A stretch of DNA of 64,000 nucleotides from Furcasterigmium furcatum (taxonomy: Eukaryota > Ascomycota > Sordariomycetes > Glomerellales > Plectosphaerellaceae): the NCBI GenBank assembly GCA_001599815.1, contig BCIA01000002.1, forward strand, positions 4,871,626 to 4,935,625. Direction: 5' to 3'. The notes under the pieces are model-generated. The model had not been told where the DNA came from, made no database searches, and saw nothing but the letters and a program-made list of their open reading frames with translations. Positions 9,836 through 21,177 of this stretch are shown piece after piece. The number at the start of each line of letters is the position of its first letter. Position 1 is the first letter of the stretch. The translations under genes and the position numbers were made by a program.

Positions 9836-10959
9836 GGTATGTGATCCATCGTTTTGTGCCGCAGATGGGAGCTTCAGCTAACAGGGTCATGGCAGCGGAT
9901 CGCCTCGAGCTGCGACGGAAGATTCCTGGTCGATGTCCTTCATTGCGGCGTCATCTCATGACCACAAATCCCTACGTCCCAGAATTCAGAGGGAAAAGAT
10001 CCTCAAGTTGAGATGGAGAGACTCTCGAGCTGTGTTTCCCCCCTTTTCGCACCGACGATGTGCAATCGCTCCTCCCACACGTTTCCAAGACATTACAAAG
10101 GTAAGCAGCACGCAGATGGAACGGTTTTTGATGACGTTCGCTGACGGTTCTTTCCAGATCCATGGATATCCGAAGTACACCACAACAAATTGATTCTCGG
10201 GTCGATTGTTTCGTGCCTCGGTTGGTCTCGGGTCTGGTTTTGCTAGAAATCGAGGGAAGGCTTTTCCAAGGGGGCACAGAGGCCCGGCTGGTGACTACCT
10301 TCGGGGAGAATGAAATGTCCATAGCTGGGGCAAATACAATCAATCATGACTCCAATCTGCTGTCTCCAGTGCGTGATGTGATCAAATGTGGGTGGTACTT
10401 TTGTTGGATCAAATGGATCATCAGATCGACCCCGCCCCCTATTCAATTTCAGGGGCAAGTTCGGGGGAAGGAGCGCGTCAACGTCGACAGTGAGTTCGCG
10501 ACCCAGAACAACATGCAATGTATTGAGATCCACGTGTGCTCCCAGGTCTATTTTGGAAGGTGCATTCAATTGGGGCAGTTACGACCATTGTGTTCCGTTG
10601 AGGGAAATGGCATGAATGGTTCGCCTCTTCCAGTGCATCGCTCCTTCCCATCCTCGGGCAACCTCCTCTGGATGCCGCTGCTGCATTTCCACCCTTCTTA
10701 GTTCCCTTCTCGGCTTTTTTACGTCTTCGATCCAATATTGAGGGACGAGGCGGCTCACTCTGACGATTTAACGTGAACCTGAGCTCTCGTCGCCGCCGAT
10801 GGGATTCATCTGACGATCGACATCCGTCCATGCCTCAACGCGCGCTCTTCTCCCGCGGCCAGACGACTCATTCCTCGAGATCCGTCTCAGGTTTTCTACC
10901 CATCATCTCCTTTTCTTCTCTCTCTCCCTCTCCGAATCAATTGACAACCCGCTGCCACA
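9836..10959. other. Intergenic with probable 3'UTR introns
   Basis: Two spliceosomal-looking introns lie downstream of the stop codon of the previous gene: 9837-9896 (GTATGT...GCTAAC...GCAG) and 10101-10157 (AAAG/GTAAGC...CTGACG...TTTCCAG). An ORF of 179 codons starting at 10162 has no recognisable domain and is not called. The right part is the promoter and CT-rich leader of the gene at 10960. Confidence 0.5.
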
Positions 10960-13255
10960 ATGACCAAGAAGCGGACGCCCACCCTTTGTGAGTGGGCCCT
11001 CGGCTTCACTATCGAGGACTACATGGACAACAAGGACCGGCGCAAAGGCGTTTCCAGGAAGAATGCCTCACGGTTCAAGCTCGAGGTTTCCACCGACGAT
11101 GAGTCGGGCGAGGACTCCCTCAAGATCACTTACCCCCGAGTCGACAGCCCCAAGGGCGCCAAGAAGGTTCGCTTCGAGAAGGGAAAGCCCAAGTCCGCTC
11201 TCAAGAAGGCCTCATCCGACACCGAGACTTCCGAGTGCGCCGATGCCACCACAACTGAGACCGAGACGAGCACATCTGAGACGGACAAGTCCTCCGGCTC
11301 CTGCTGTAGCGACTCGTCTCGGAGTTCTTCTGGCAAGAAGAAGTCGAAGAAGCACTCCGACTCCTCCGACGCCGAATTATCAGGTACTTCCGGCTCGCAA
11401 TCCGACTGCTCCTGTCACAAGTGCCGCAAGAGAAGGAGAGCCCACCTAACGAGCGCAGACAAGGACAAGAAGAAGAAAAACAAGAAGATCAAGCACATCG
11501 TCATCGACTCGGACTCCTCGTCTGATGAGGACGAGGAGGAGACACCCAAGAAGAGGCCCGTCAAGTCCAAGAAGGCGAACAAGCAGAAGAAGAAGCAGAA
11601 CGCTCAAGAGTCCGATAACGACGCAGAAGATGAGAGCTCCAGTGATGAGGAAACTCCCAAGCAAACCAAGAAGGGCAAAGGAGGCAAGGACAAGAAGAAG
11701 GGAGACTCCCCCGTCACTGACAACAACGTCGGCCCCGCCAAGGACAAGGAAACCAAGGACAAAGACGCCCAGGGCTCTCCTGATAAGTCGGATGACGGGA
11801 AGAAGAGGAAGAAAAAGTCCCATATTCTCGACAAGCTTCTGCCAGAACCACTCCCGTTCTCCGGTCTCCGACACCCCAACCTCCTCACGCCGGTCAGGGC
11901 TCATGTCCTCCAAGTCGAGCACGCCATCGAGACCAAAGAGGACCCTCGTCCCAATGCCTTTCACGATGGCCACCATGGCGTCGTCCGAGTCTACCACGGC
12001 CCAGCATACGGAAACCCCGATGGCACGCTGTATCCGGTCCGGGATCCCACCCAAGCCACTTTGCCCGTCGGCGTTCCTCATCCTACCATAAACCCCTATC
12101 TCAACGGCTTCAAAGCGAGTGGCAACCCTGGAGATGTTGCTGCTCAAGCTCAGTCATCCTGGGCAAACTTTGCAGCGAGGTTGCCTGGCGGTTCCCCTGT
12201 CACAGGCATACAACCTTCGGCCCATACGAACCCACCATCGCCCCCTATGATCAATGCCGCCGCGGCTGCCGCGCCCAACGCCAGTCCTCCTCTCCAGAAT
12301 GGCGGCAACGCCTCCCCTGGTTGGGGCCAGGTAAGTCTTTCTCTTCCGCCGCTTCGGGCAAGCAGAGCTGATTCCGATTTAACAGCCCATCAATGTCAAC
12401 ATGTACGCCTACGGAAACCCAATGCCCTCCGGAAGGCAGAGGGACGGAAACAAGGATCAGAGGACCATCACCGAGATGATGTCCGGAAGCTGCGCAAACA
12501 ATGCCGGTCCCGCCATGTACGACCGCGACGCATATCACAACAGAGATGGCCAGGGAAGCCAACGGGGCAGCAACAACGGCGGCCAGACCAACAACAACGT
12601 TCATCCGGATCTCCAATGGGGATCTCCCAAGCTGGGTCAGTCCCAGAATGTTACTAGCGAGTGGGTTGCTCAGCAGTCCAATGCTGGCTGGGGAGGAAAT
12701 GACGGGAACAACAGCGCCAACAATGCCAGTGCATGGGGAAACAATAACAACGACGGCAACACATGGGGCAATACCGAGGGGAACGGCAGCAATGGGAGCA
12801 ACCACAGCAACTCCAACAAGTCTCAGAAGTCCAGCAAGTCGAACAGCTCGAAGAAGAGCAGTCAGCCACCCGCCGGCGACTCGACGAACTGGGAAGGTGA
12901 CGGCAACAATGTTGGTATGAGCAGCGGGGCTTCGAACACTTCGAAGGACTCCAAGGGCTCCCGGAAGAGCGCATCTCCGAATGGTGGTGCGGCCGACTTC
13001 GACAACAATGCTGGCCCAACACAGGCCGCTGCTGACGATTGGAGCAAGAATGATTCCCAGAAGAAGGATCAAGGCAGCAGTGATCCTTCAAACAACATGC
13101 CCGGGGCTTGGGAGAAAGACAACCAGGGCGGCGGTGCCTACGGCGCCACGTTCATCCCGACAGGGCCTCCTGAAGACACGGGCGGCTTCTCCTGGGGAGA
13201 CACCTCGGCCGCTCAGGGCAAAGTTGCTGGCGGCGGCGATGGCATGACATGGTAA
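10960..13255 (+). CDS. Intrinsically disordered Lys/Ser-rich protein with C-terminal GW/WG motifs, 746 aa
   Basis: Not recognised by family. Two exons, 10960-12330 and 12386-13255, joined phase 0 by a 55-nt intron (CAG/GTAAGT...GCTGAT...TAACAG). N-terminus: MTKKRTPTLCEWALGFTIED, possibly a short folded cap. Residues about 60-290 are alternating acidic-Ser and Lys-rich blocks (KKVRFEKGKPKSALKK, SDSSSDEDEEETPKKR) with a CxCxxC motif (CSCHKCRKRR), typical of a nuclear or nucleolar protein. A middle segment (residues about 300-390, YPVRDPTQ) may be structured. The C-terminal half is Asn/Ser/Gly-rich and contains GWG or WG six times. No catalytic domain. It lies in tandem with another disordered protein that shares short motifs (VRF, YPVR[DE], clustered Cys). 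Likely a scaffold or RNA-related protein; function unknown. Confidence 0.75.
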
Positions 13256-14089
13256 AGTATCCGGCGCGGGCAAGGAGTCTCGGGTTATCGGGAGCCTGAC
13301 ATGGAAGACGGCACGGTCTTCCTGGATGGCGCAAGAATCGAGCCATGAAGTCGGCTATTACGAATCAGTTTTCATTTCGGAGTATTGGGCGTTCACGGTT
13401 TCGGTCATGCCCTGGTTCTTGGGATCCTGGCCCTTCTGCACAATACGGAGATTTCGGGCAAGACGTCTCAACTGGGAAAAGTTCCCGAGGTAGAGCTCAT
13501 GAAGGGACTACTTGCGGTATCAGACGGGACTCGAGTTCGGGGGAAGTAGTTTCTGATTTGCTTGGGACATCTGTGGGTTGAGCGTATTCGGGCGGGAAGA
13601 TTTTGGTGAGGCATGCGGCAAGACTTCTCATGGGACGAGTGTCATCATGGGCCTGCGTTTTCAGGGGCACCAATTTGCAGGTAGATCGCCATATGGACGG
13701 TCTTGCCTCGATCCAGAGAATCTTCTCTTTTAGTAGGGGAGTCACCGAGATATGACACCTAGCCTTGCACCACAGATTCATTTCCCACCGTGGCGCCGGC
13801 GTCGTGCATCGCGACCAGTGTACATGTTTGAGGCCTGGCAATGCTTTTGTATTGCAATCTGCACTAAAGCTACCTAGGCGTGGGGTTTATCCCGAGTTCC
13901 GGAGCGGAGTTTGACCACCTTTTCCTTGCCCGTGTCCCACAACACCACCAAGCTTCCTGTGTGCGAGAGGCGGGATGCAAAGCGAGTGACTGCAGTTGGA
14001 GAGCAAGACGAATAACACATACGACGACCCAAGACAGAGAAACGAAGACAGCAACCGAAAGAAGAGAAGGCGTGCGTGAGAAGCCGCGC
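13256..14089. other. Intergenic between convergent 3' ends
   Basis: Lies between the stop of the disordered-protein gene and the stop of eIF5 on the opposite strand. No gene, RNA or repeat is recognised. Confidence 0.6.
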
Positions 14090-15364
14090 CTACTCGTCGT
14101 CGGACTCCTCCTCCTCCGAGGCCTCGGCGAGCCAGGTGATGAAGGGCTCGGCGGCCTTGCGGACCTTCCTGGAGGTGGAGATGTCGGTGTACTTCTTGCT
14201 GGCCTTGGAACCCCACTTGACGGCGACCTCCTCGCTGAGGAGGTCGTAGTTGTAGTAGAGCTGGAGGATCTTGACGACCTTGTCGAAGATGTCGGGGTGC
14301 TCCTGGCTGAGGCCGCCGATGAGGCGCTCGGTGCCGCCGAGGAGGGCCTTCTCGTGGCGCTCGGAGGAGACGAACTGCTTCATCATGCCGGAGCGCTTGG
14401 GGATCTGGGCGCAGATGTTCTCGTCGAAGATGGTCTGGACGAGGACGGCGACGGAGCGGTGCTTGCCCTCGATGCCGAGCTCCTTGGCCTTGACGAAGAT
14501 CTCGATGGAGTCGACCTTGTCGACGCCGCCCTTAGACTGGGCCTCCTCCATGATCCAGTTCCCGAGGTCGTCGTAGGGGGTGCTGCCGCCCTCGCCGTCC
14601 TCGTCGTCGTCGTCGCCGATGGAGAGCTTCTGCTTGAACTCGCCGGGGAGCTGGGCCTGGCGGGCCTTGACGGCGGCCTCGGACATGTCGACGGCCCACT
14701 CGTGGTCCTTGATCTCGACCTCGGCCTCCTTGAGCTCGGGGGCGTCGTTCTTCATCTTCTCGAACTCGTCGTCACTACCGGCCTCCTGGTCGTCGACGTC
14801 GTTGGAGCCGTTGTCGGAACCGTCGCCGCCGCTGCCGCTGCCGTTGGCGCCGTTGGTGCCGTTGGCCTGGGCCTGCTGCTTGGCGCGGCGGGCGGCCTTG
14901 CGCTCGGCCTTGTCCTTTTTACCCTTCTTCGGCTGGTTCTTGAGGATGAAACCGCTGAGCTTGAGGCGGATGTCGACGTCGGTGCGCTGGCCGCAGGCCT
15001 TGCAGTCGAGCATGATGCGGTCATCCTTGATGCTGATGTCGGTCTCGGGGTTCTTGCACTTCTTGCAGAGGACGAACTTGTTGATGAAGCCGTCGAGGTG
15101 ATCCTGCAGCTTGGCGGCGTCGTGGGCACCGTTGATGATCCAGCGGTCATCGGGGGGGTCGATGTTGGTCTGCGCGCCGAGCTCGAAGCCGAAGAACTTG
15201 ATGAGATGGGCGCCGGGGCGGGCGAGGGACTGAGCGACGCTGCTCAGGTTGACGACGACGGTCTTGATGCCGTTGCCCTTGCCTTCGATCTTGGTGTTGA
15301 GACGCTCCATCTTGTAACGATAGAAGGCGTCGTTGACATCGCGGCGGACGTTGATGAGAGCCAT
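14090..15364 (-). CDS. TIF5: Eukaryotic translation initiation factor 5 (eIF5)
   Basis: GTPase-activating protein for eIF2 during start-codon recognition. Single exon, 424 aa, close to the usual length. The N-terminal domain carries the catalytic arginine region (RRDVNDAFYRYKM, the GAP Arg near residue 15) and the zinc ribbon CKKC...CKAC (residues about 99-124). A Lys-rich then Gly/Asn/Asp-rich linker (about 145-200) follows. The C-terminal W2/HEAT domain (from about residue 255) binds eIF2-beta, eIF3c and eIF1, and the protein ends in the acidic aromatic tail AEASEEEESDDE. ATG 15364 has A at -3 and G at +4, a strong context, whereas two upstream ORFs in the leader start in weak contexts. Confidence 0.96.
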   Translation of the reverse strand: MALINVRRDVNDAFYRYKMERLNTKIEGKGNGIKTVVVNLSSVAQSLARPGAHLIKFFGFELGAQTNIDPPDDRWIINGAHDAAKLQDHLDGFINKFVLCKKCKNPETDISIKDDRIMLDCKACGQRTDVDIRLKLSGFILKNQPKKGKKDKAERKAARRAKQQAQANGTNGANGSGSGGDGSDNGSNDVDDQEAGSDDEFEKMKNDAPELKEAEVEIKDHEWAVDMSEAAVKARQAQLPGEFKQKLSIGDDDDEDGEGGSTPYDDLGNWIMEEAQSKGGVDKVDSIEIFVKAKELGIEGKHRSVAVLVQTIFDENICAQIPKRSGMMKQFVSSERHEKALLGGTERLIGGLSQEHPDIFDKVVKILQLYYNYDLLSEEVAVKWGSKASKKYTDISTSRKVRKAAEPFITWLAEASEEEESDDE

Positions 15365-15489
15365 GATTGCGGTATTGGTGTCCGGAGACTAGTTGTTTAA
15401 GACCGATGTTCGGGTAATGGGTTGGACGAGGCTGGGTCTCTTGTGGTACGACACGAGAGACGTGAGGGGAGCGGAGTACTCGGAGGGCT

Positions 15490-15540
15490 TTAGGAGGAGG
15501 CGAAGCTGGTGATGCTGACGCGGGTTCGACAGGAGAACAT
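15490..15540 (-). other. Upstream ORF (16 codons) in the eIF5 leader
   Basis: ATG at 15540, TAA at 15492-15490, starting MFSCRTRV. It begins in a weak context (T at -3, T at +4) 176 nt upstream of the eIF5 start. It is only relevant if the transcript starts upstream of it, which the sequence alone cannot show. Confidence 0.4.
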
Positions 15541-15615
15541 GTAGATGTCTTCTGGAGTCGAGCGGGGGGCAGGTTGGCGGGCGGGCGTAATGGTTAGGGA
15601 AGCAGAGAAGAGGCT

Positions 15616-15645
15616 TCAGTGCTCAGGAAATTTTGGGATTGACAT
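15616..15645 (-). other. Upstream ORF (9 codons) in the eIF5 leader
   Basis: ATG at 15645, TGA at 15618-15616, encoding MSIPKFPEH. The context is weak (C at -3). It is the more distal of two upstream ORFs before eIF5. Confidence 0.35.
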
Positions 15646-16525
15646 GGGGCAAACGGGGGTTCGATCGTTCGTTCTGGTGGGAAGTCATGAACTCCTCTGG
15701 TTGATGTGATATCAGCCGGCTGATGTACTGATATTGGGGGACGGCGTCCGGGCTATACGAAACGGGTGCAGCCTGGAGGGGTGGAAGAAGTGTCTGATGA
15801 CGGCGTTCTTGTCGTGCTGATACATAAACAGCTGTGTGCTCGTTGTACCAGGTATGGGTTTGGTGTTTCTCGGAACGGAGAGAATGGTGGTTGTCGCGAG
15901 GCTGCTTGGGGCGAAAATCTTGACGAGCTTGACGGTGGCAACGACTCGGCGGCGCGGGACGATGGGCGGAGGGAGGCAGAGCGGGGTGGGAGCGAGGTGA
16001 TGTTGACGATGACCTGGGGAGTCGAGCGGTTCTCTTCCGGCTGGTTACGGTGCAGAGGTGTCCGGCGACGAAGATGCGCAGTTGATTGCGGGTGATACTT
16101 GGGTTTGCTGTGTGAACAGTGGAGGAGGGAGGTTGACGAGTGGAGGTTCTGAGTCGAGGGAAAGAGTTTTGAGTCGTGGCGTGGAGTGGGGAGGATGAGG
16201 AGGCAAGAGGAGAAAGATGGACCTGGAACCTAAGGCCAGTGTGTGCGTGCTGGACAAGGGCGTCCGAGGCCCCGACTCGAACGCGTTATGTAAGCATTTG
16301 ACACTGTGATTGACACGGTAAATGCCGCCTGTATTCAATGGGAAAATCGGGATGTATACAGTGTGAATGGGCTGCCATTCCGCCGTTTGTCCTAGCCAAG
16401 ACCGACCAACTGTCGCCTGGTCTTTCTTTCACGTTTCCCCTGCAGCCGTTGGAAATGTAATAAGTCACTTCTGCCCTACTGCTGATCCATCCAGGCAGCG
16501 AGCGGTCAGCGGTCAGGTCACATCA

Positions 16526-18235
16526 TCAGCCCTGCTTTTCCACCGGCACAAAATGCAGCAGGCATTTCTGCCCAACAGGCCTCGACGAGATCGCCTGGTC
16601 CGCCATGGCCATCATCTCCGGGGTCATCGAGCTGTCCGGCAGCGTCGTGTACCTCGAGTAGACATCCCGCAGCAACGTCTTCATCTCGGCCAGCGCCAGG
16701 CTACATGACGTGGTCAGCACTCTTTTCTCGTCTCACGGTGCCAGGGAGACAACAACTTACTGCTTGCCGACACAGCCCCTGCCGCCGTTGGCAAACGCGA
16801 ACATGAGCCGCTTCCTCTCCGCGTCGCCTTCGCTCTCAGTCCACCGGTCCGGGTTGAACTTGTCCGGCTGGGGGAACACGTGGTCGTTGATTCTGTGCAC
16901 AGAGAATGCCTGGCAGCTCACGACCGTCTTCTCGGGGATGAAGTACCCGTCGATCGTCCTGCCGCCCTGAGGCGCGTACCGAGGGAGCGACATCGGGATC
17001 GGCGGGAACACCCTGAGACCTTCCTGGACGACCGCATCGAGATAGGGCAGCTTATCGAAGCTGACGTCCGGGTTCTCCCTGAGCTCCTGCTGCAGCTTGC
17101 GCTGGATGTGCAGCGACGACGGCTGCGACAGCTCCCACATGAGGAAGCACAGGCCGTCGCCCGTCGTGTCGATGCCCGCTGACATGTGGTCGAGGCACTC
17201 GCCCGCCATGTCGGTCTGGTCGAGCTGCATGCCCGCGGCCGACTTCTCCTGCATGCGGTTCAGGAGGGTGAAGGTCGATGAGTCGTGGCGGCCGCTGACG
17301 GTCATGACATAGTTGGTGGCCAGGGGAACGGAACGAGGCGGCACGAAGAGGTCCACCACGCCGGACAGCGCGTTGTACAGCGTCGGGTAGTAGTGCTGGA
17401 TGAGGCGGCCTGGAATGGTTAGTCTGCGTCGTCTTCCCCGGTTGTTGGGATGGGCCACGAGAGCAGCACTCACTTGTCAGGCTGTCGTCTGCCGCTACCT
17501 GGTGCATCATGTCCTCGTCCGCCTTCTTCTGGAGGCAATCCGTCCCGTAGGGGTTGAACAGGTGATGCGTCGCACAGTCGCAGGCGTAGGCGTGAAGGGA
17601 CATCTGCAGAGGTCAGGATCATGTTTGCCCGGGTAACACGCCGGCTGGCCGTGTCCATGGGGGATGAGACTTACAAAAATGTCATGGCTGCCTCCCAGGG
17701 AGCCTTGGAGTCTGTTGACAAACTTCTGGGACCGTTCTTGGATGCCGGTAAGAGAGGCGGGCTTCATGATGTTGCTGTTCGCATATCGGTCTGCCAGAAT
17801 CCTCTTGCGCTTGGCATGCTACAGCGACAACCATCAGACATGATCCTAGAGGCCTTGGGGAGGGCTGCAACCACTTACATCATCCTTGTTCAGGGTCGTA
17901 AACATGGTCCGGCGGCCGTAGACCTTGAACAGATCGTAGAACTCGGTCTTATCGTAGCCGCTCCCGCTGGAGCAGTAGATCTCCTTGACGGCATCGTATG
18001 AGGCGAAGGAAACCTCGTCTGGAGTGAGACGGACGGCGGGGCCGTATTTCTTGTGCAGCTCGTGGACATACTGCGTCCTATTTGCGTGCAGCTCATGCCA
18101 CTTGAGCACGAAGGAGGTGAATGTGGCGTAGGACGGTCCAGGGATTTTTCGCAGAGGCGATCTGAGGCACCGGATGAAGGTGACGAGCAGATGGACCGCG
18201 GCAACGGCCAGCAGAATTGGAATGAATGGCAACAT
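16526..18235 (-). CDS. Cytochrome P450 monooxygenase, 484 aa, five exons
   Basis: Membrane-bound haem monooxygenase of the ER. Exons: 18235-17879, 17818-17675, 17603-17474, 17409-16761 and 16700-16526; all frames join cleanly. The N-terminus is a membrane anchor (MLPFIPILLAVAAVHLLVTF) followed by the Pro-rich hinge RKIPGPS. Family motifs: I-helix AGIDTTGDG, K-helix ExxR as EGLR, the NPDRW segment, and the haem loop FANGGRGCVGKH with the thiolate Cys; the last His comes from splicing exons 4 and 5 (CA+C). The frame extends ten codons upstream of 18235 only to a GTG, so the ATG at 18235 is chosen. The substrate is unknown; no backbone synthase gene is beside it, so membership in a secondary-metabolite cluster is not shown. 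Confidence 0.94.
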
Positions 18236-19028
18236 GATGGCACATATGGAGGAGGGAAGAGTCACGAGACAACTGGCGCGGTGACAGTCATACTTGAACC
18301 TCTTTAACGTAAACTGCCCTTATCGCGCGGGGCGTTCCCCAGTCCATTACCTACTATCTTCGGCTTGAGCGAGATCGGGCAACGGTGCCGATGGTGGGGA
18401 TTGGGTTTGCTAATTGATTGCAACTTGATTGGGCACGCCCGTTCTTTCACGACCGGGGAACGCCTTTTCCAGACGATTTATTCTGGGGCCTCGCTGCTTT
18501 TAGCCGGAGTGAAGACTGAGCTGCCCTCCGCGTAGTTCTGCACCGCAGTTATATAAGTTAGGTAACTTAAGCCATAAAAGCATAAATCTCACTTTCAAGT
18601 GCGCCGTATACCGTTACATAGGCTTCCACTCTGAGATTAACTTACTAACTTGATATTTAATAGTAAAGTTACTCGCCAGCTACAGTACTACGTGTAACTG
18701 TCTTTTCCTTATTCTCCTTTTTCATTAAAACCTTGGTATGGTCATGTATGTTATCAGTTTTGATGTCGTGATATTTTGTGAGAAAATAACATAGCTGGAG
18801 AAGTAACTATGCCCATCTAGAGCTCATCAAAATAGTAGGTCCGAAAATAGGCTCCTCCAGAGAAGACAATGCAGGCCTACATATATTTGTTTTTCTGACC
18901 CGAATCAGAATTTCACGATGGCTGCACAATATCAGACTTGAGAACCAAGATCTAGGCCCACAGTTGGTAGTATGGTGTCAAAGATGGGTAGAGAAGATGA
19001 AAAGAACGGACGGCCTTGCTCGGGCCAT
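18236..19028. other. Intergenic with AT-rich patch
   Basis: Promoter side of the P450 and 3' flank of the HET gene. From about 18540 to 18830 the sequence is clearly AT-rich compared with the coding neighbours, with TTATATAA near 18549-18556. No ORF or transposase remnant is seen. Confidence 0.6.
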
Positions 19029-21177
19029 CTAGCCAAGGACAATCTCCTTCCACACCGGGCCCGGAGCATGCGACTCCTTCAATGCTGCCTTAAGAATATG
19101 AGCGATGCCCCGTCTCTCGGCAATGCCGTCTTCCCACTCCACCCAGAGCGCCCAAAATGCAGAAACGTCGGGGTAAATATCTGCGTTGACTCTATCTTGC
19201 GGAATCCAAGACTGCTCCCGCGGGTCCCAGTGCTCCGACAGGATGATCAACTCGAGAGTATCGGACTCTCCCAAGAGCCCTTTCGTGGGGAAAGAGTCTA
19301 ATCGGAGAAGGCCACAGTATTCCCCATGCTTGTCAAGGATTTCAGCAAAAAAAGGCGCCCCATCGTCGCGACCGTGATCGAGTGCGGCCCCGAACCATGT
19401 GCTTACTGTCCAGAACTGAAGAAGTGGGTAGGGAAGCGCCGTCTGAGGGCTGGCTACCGGCTTGGTCTGGCTGCAGTCGACTGGGACGTCGGCGGCGTAG
19501 CGTTCTGCAAAGCTTGTTCTGCTGCGGTACCCCATGTCCGCGTCGGTGGCATCAAGGAACGCTGGGTTTTCGGCGAGATCCCACACCAAGGTCGGCGTGT
19601 GCCCGGCCGGCTCCCGCCTGTACCAGATGATCCAGGTCTGTTGTGCGAGCCATGCGTTCTTTTCCTCCGCGAACCCTCCAAAGTAGGCGTACAAGATGTT
19701 GCCCTTCCAGCCAGCCCACGAGTAGCTGGGAAACCCTGGCCGGCGCTCCAGGGGTTTGACAATGTAAAAGAGAAGATACAAGTCAAAGGCAGCCACCGGC
19801 ATGCCTTGGAGGAATTTGCACTTCCCGCGGATCGAGAAACGTCGGCAGATGCCGTCCATGGCATTCAGAGCATCTGATTGATGTGTCATTTGTCGGGACG
19901 TATAGTAGAAGAGGATGTTGCTGAGAGCCTGGTATACATCGCAGGTGGTCTCATCTTTGGTTAAAGACAGCAGGGTTTCCGCGTCGTGCTCCTTCCATAT
20001 GCTCTCCAGATTAGGCGTAATATCTTCGGCCCAAGACTTGACGCGGCAGCTGTAGTAGACCTGGTTATTGAGGAAAATCAGTTGTCGGCGGGAGAGGTAA
20101 AACTCTTGGAAACTTGATAGAGTGATTTCCAGTCAGCAGGCAAAGAATCATCTGCCAATGGATCCGCGGGGGACTTGCGACCACTTACGTCCATGCCCGT
20201 TCATTGTAACGGGTGCCTTTCAACAAAGCCTCCATCTCATGGGTCAGGACCATTTTAACTCCCGGTGACACCTCAGATATGAGCTGTTTGGCCTTCCGAG
20301 GCGTGTGGCCGACTCCTGGCAGCCCGCCTTGGGCGTCGGTCCCGCTCGCAGCAACGATAGTGAGGTGAGATTGCTCATATACCAAGTCCATCCGAACGAC
20401 ACCAGCCATCACATCGTCTCTGTCATCTTGTATCAAGCACAGAGAGTCGACCCAGAGATACTGCTCGTTCAAAGCGGAAGTGAGCTCGATGGCGTCTCTG
20501 ATTGTTTGAGGGATCGTATGCCAGACTTTCCGGAGCCCTCCTGGCGTCATGAGGAGGTCTTTGTTGCTGCGGAGGAGTCGGCAGGTTTCAACCTGACCCC
20601 AGACGTAGCTCAGGGCCAAGAATTTCAGTCTGACCGTCCCAGGAACGATGCACTCCCGCGCGACATCGATGAGACGAAACACGGCAAGGTCGTCTTGCTC
20701 GTCGGGGAAAGGTTCCCAGCAATCTGCCTGATGGTGTCGACGGCAGGCCTCCACCCACGACTCAGCGAGGCCCGGGTGAATGCTGCTGCCCTCAATAAGC
20801 CGTGGTCTGCCTTTCTCGAAGGATCGCTCTGGATCGGGGTGGTCGAGAAAGTTGATCCGCGACCCCAGAGGCAGGGCCCTGGAGTTGAAGTGGGAAGCTC
20901 CCGCAGAAAATGAAAACCCGATATCTTCCTTTTCCCAATACGACGTGTCAAATCGAGATTGTACTCGGGAGTCGTAGGCCCCGGCCAAAATCAAGCGGCA
21001 GAGAGGACACGGTTGTCGAGCCCGTATGTCGAGGAGAGTGCCGAAGCGGGGAATATCAAAGTCGTACTCGCGGTTATCCCAATACATGTCTTTGAAAGGA
21101 ATCGCGGAGCAGATGTCGCACAGGTCACCCCGGAACACTTCATCGCCCGCTGTCTGCGGGCCTGTCGGAGTGGCCAT
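19029..21177 (-). CDS. Heterokaryon incompatibility (HET) domain protein, 690 aa
   Basis: HET-domain proteins take part in non-self recognition and cell death after hyphal fusion. Two exons: 21177-20189 and 20112-19029, joined inside the Thr codon of ERAWTFQEFYLS by a GTAAGT...GCTGAC...CAAG intron. The three HET blocks are present in order: LALSYVWGQVE (about residue 180), LWVDSLCLIQDD (about residue 240) and the YNERAWTFQE block at the exon junction. N-terminal Cys pairs (CDIC, CPLC) suggest a small metal-binding element. There is no obvious C-terminal NACHT, WD40 or ankyrin region. The ATG at 21177 is the first in frame; the open frame upstream has only a TTG. Most fungi of this group carry dozens of such genes, so allelic function here is not implied. 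Confidence 0.92.

Larger units (their letters stand above)
15365..16525. other. Intergenic, eIF5 promoter/leader and P450 3' flank
   Basis: The part nearest 15364 holds the eIF5 leader with two upstream ORFs (listed). The rest is G-rich on the plus strand and shows no recognisable gene or RNA. Confidence 0.6.

Noticed and set aside
10162..10701. 179-codon ORF after the disordered-protein gene
   Set aside because: No domain, mixed composition, and it starts just after a 3'UTR intron acceptor in a flank region.
13880..15400. 506-codon ORF opposite eIF5
   Set aside because: Low-complexity Leu/Val/Asp/Glu product caused by C-ending codons of eIF5 read in reverse; eIF5 is certain.
18235..18265. 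P450 start ten codons further upstream
   Set aside because: The codon there is GTG; the first ATG in frame is 18235 and starts a normal membrane anchor.
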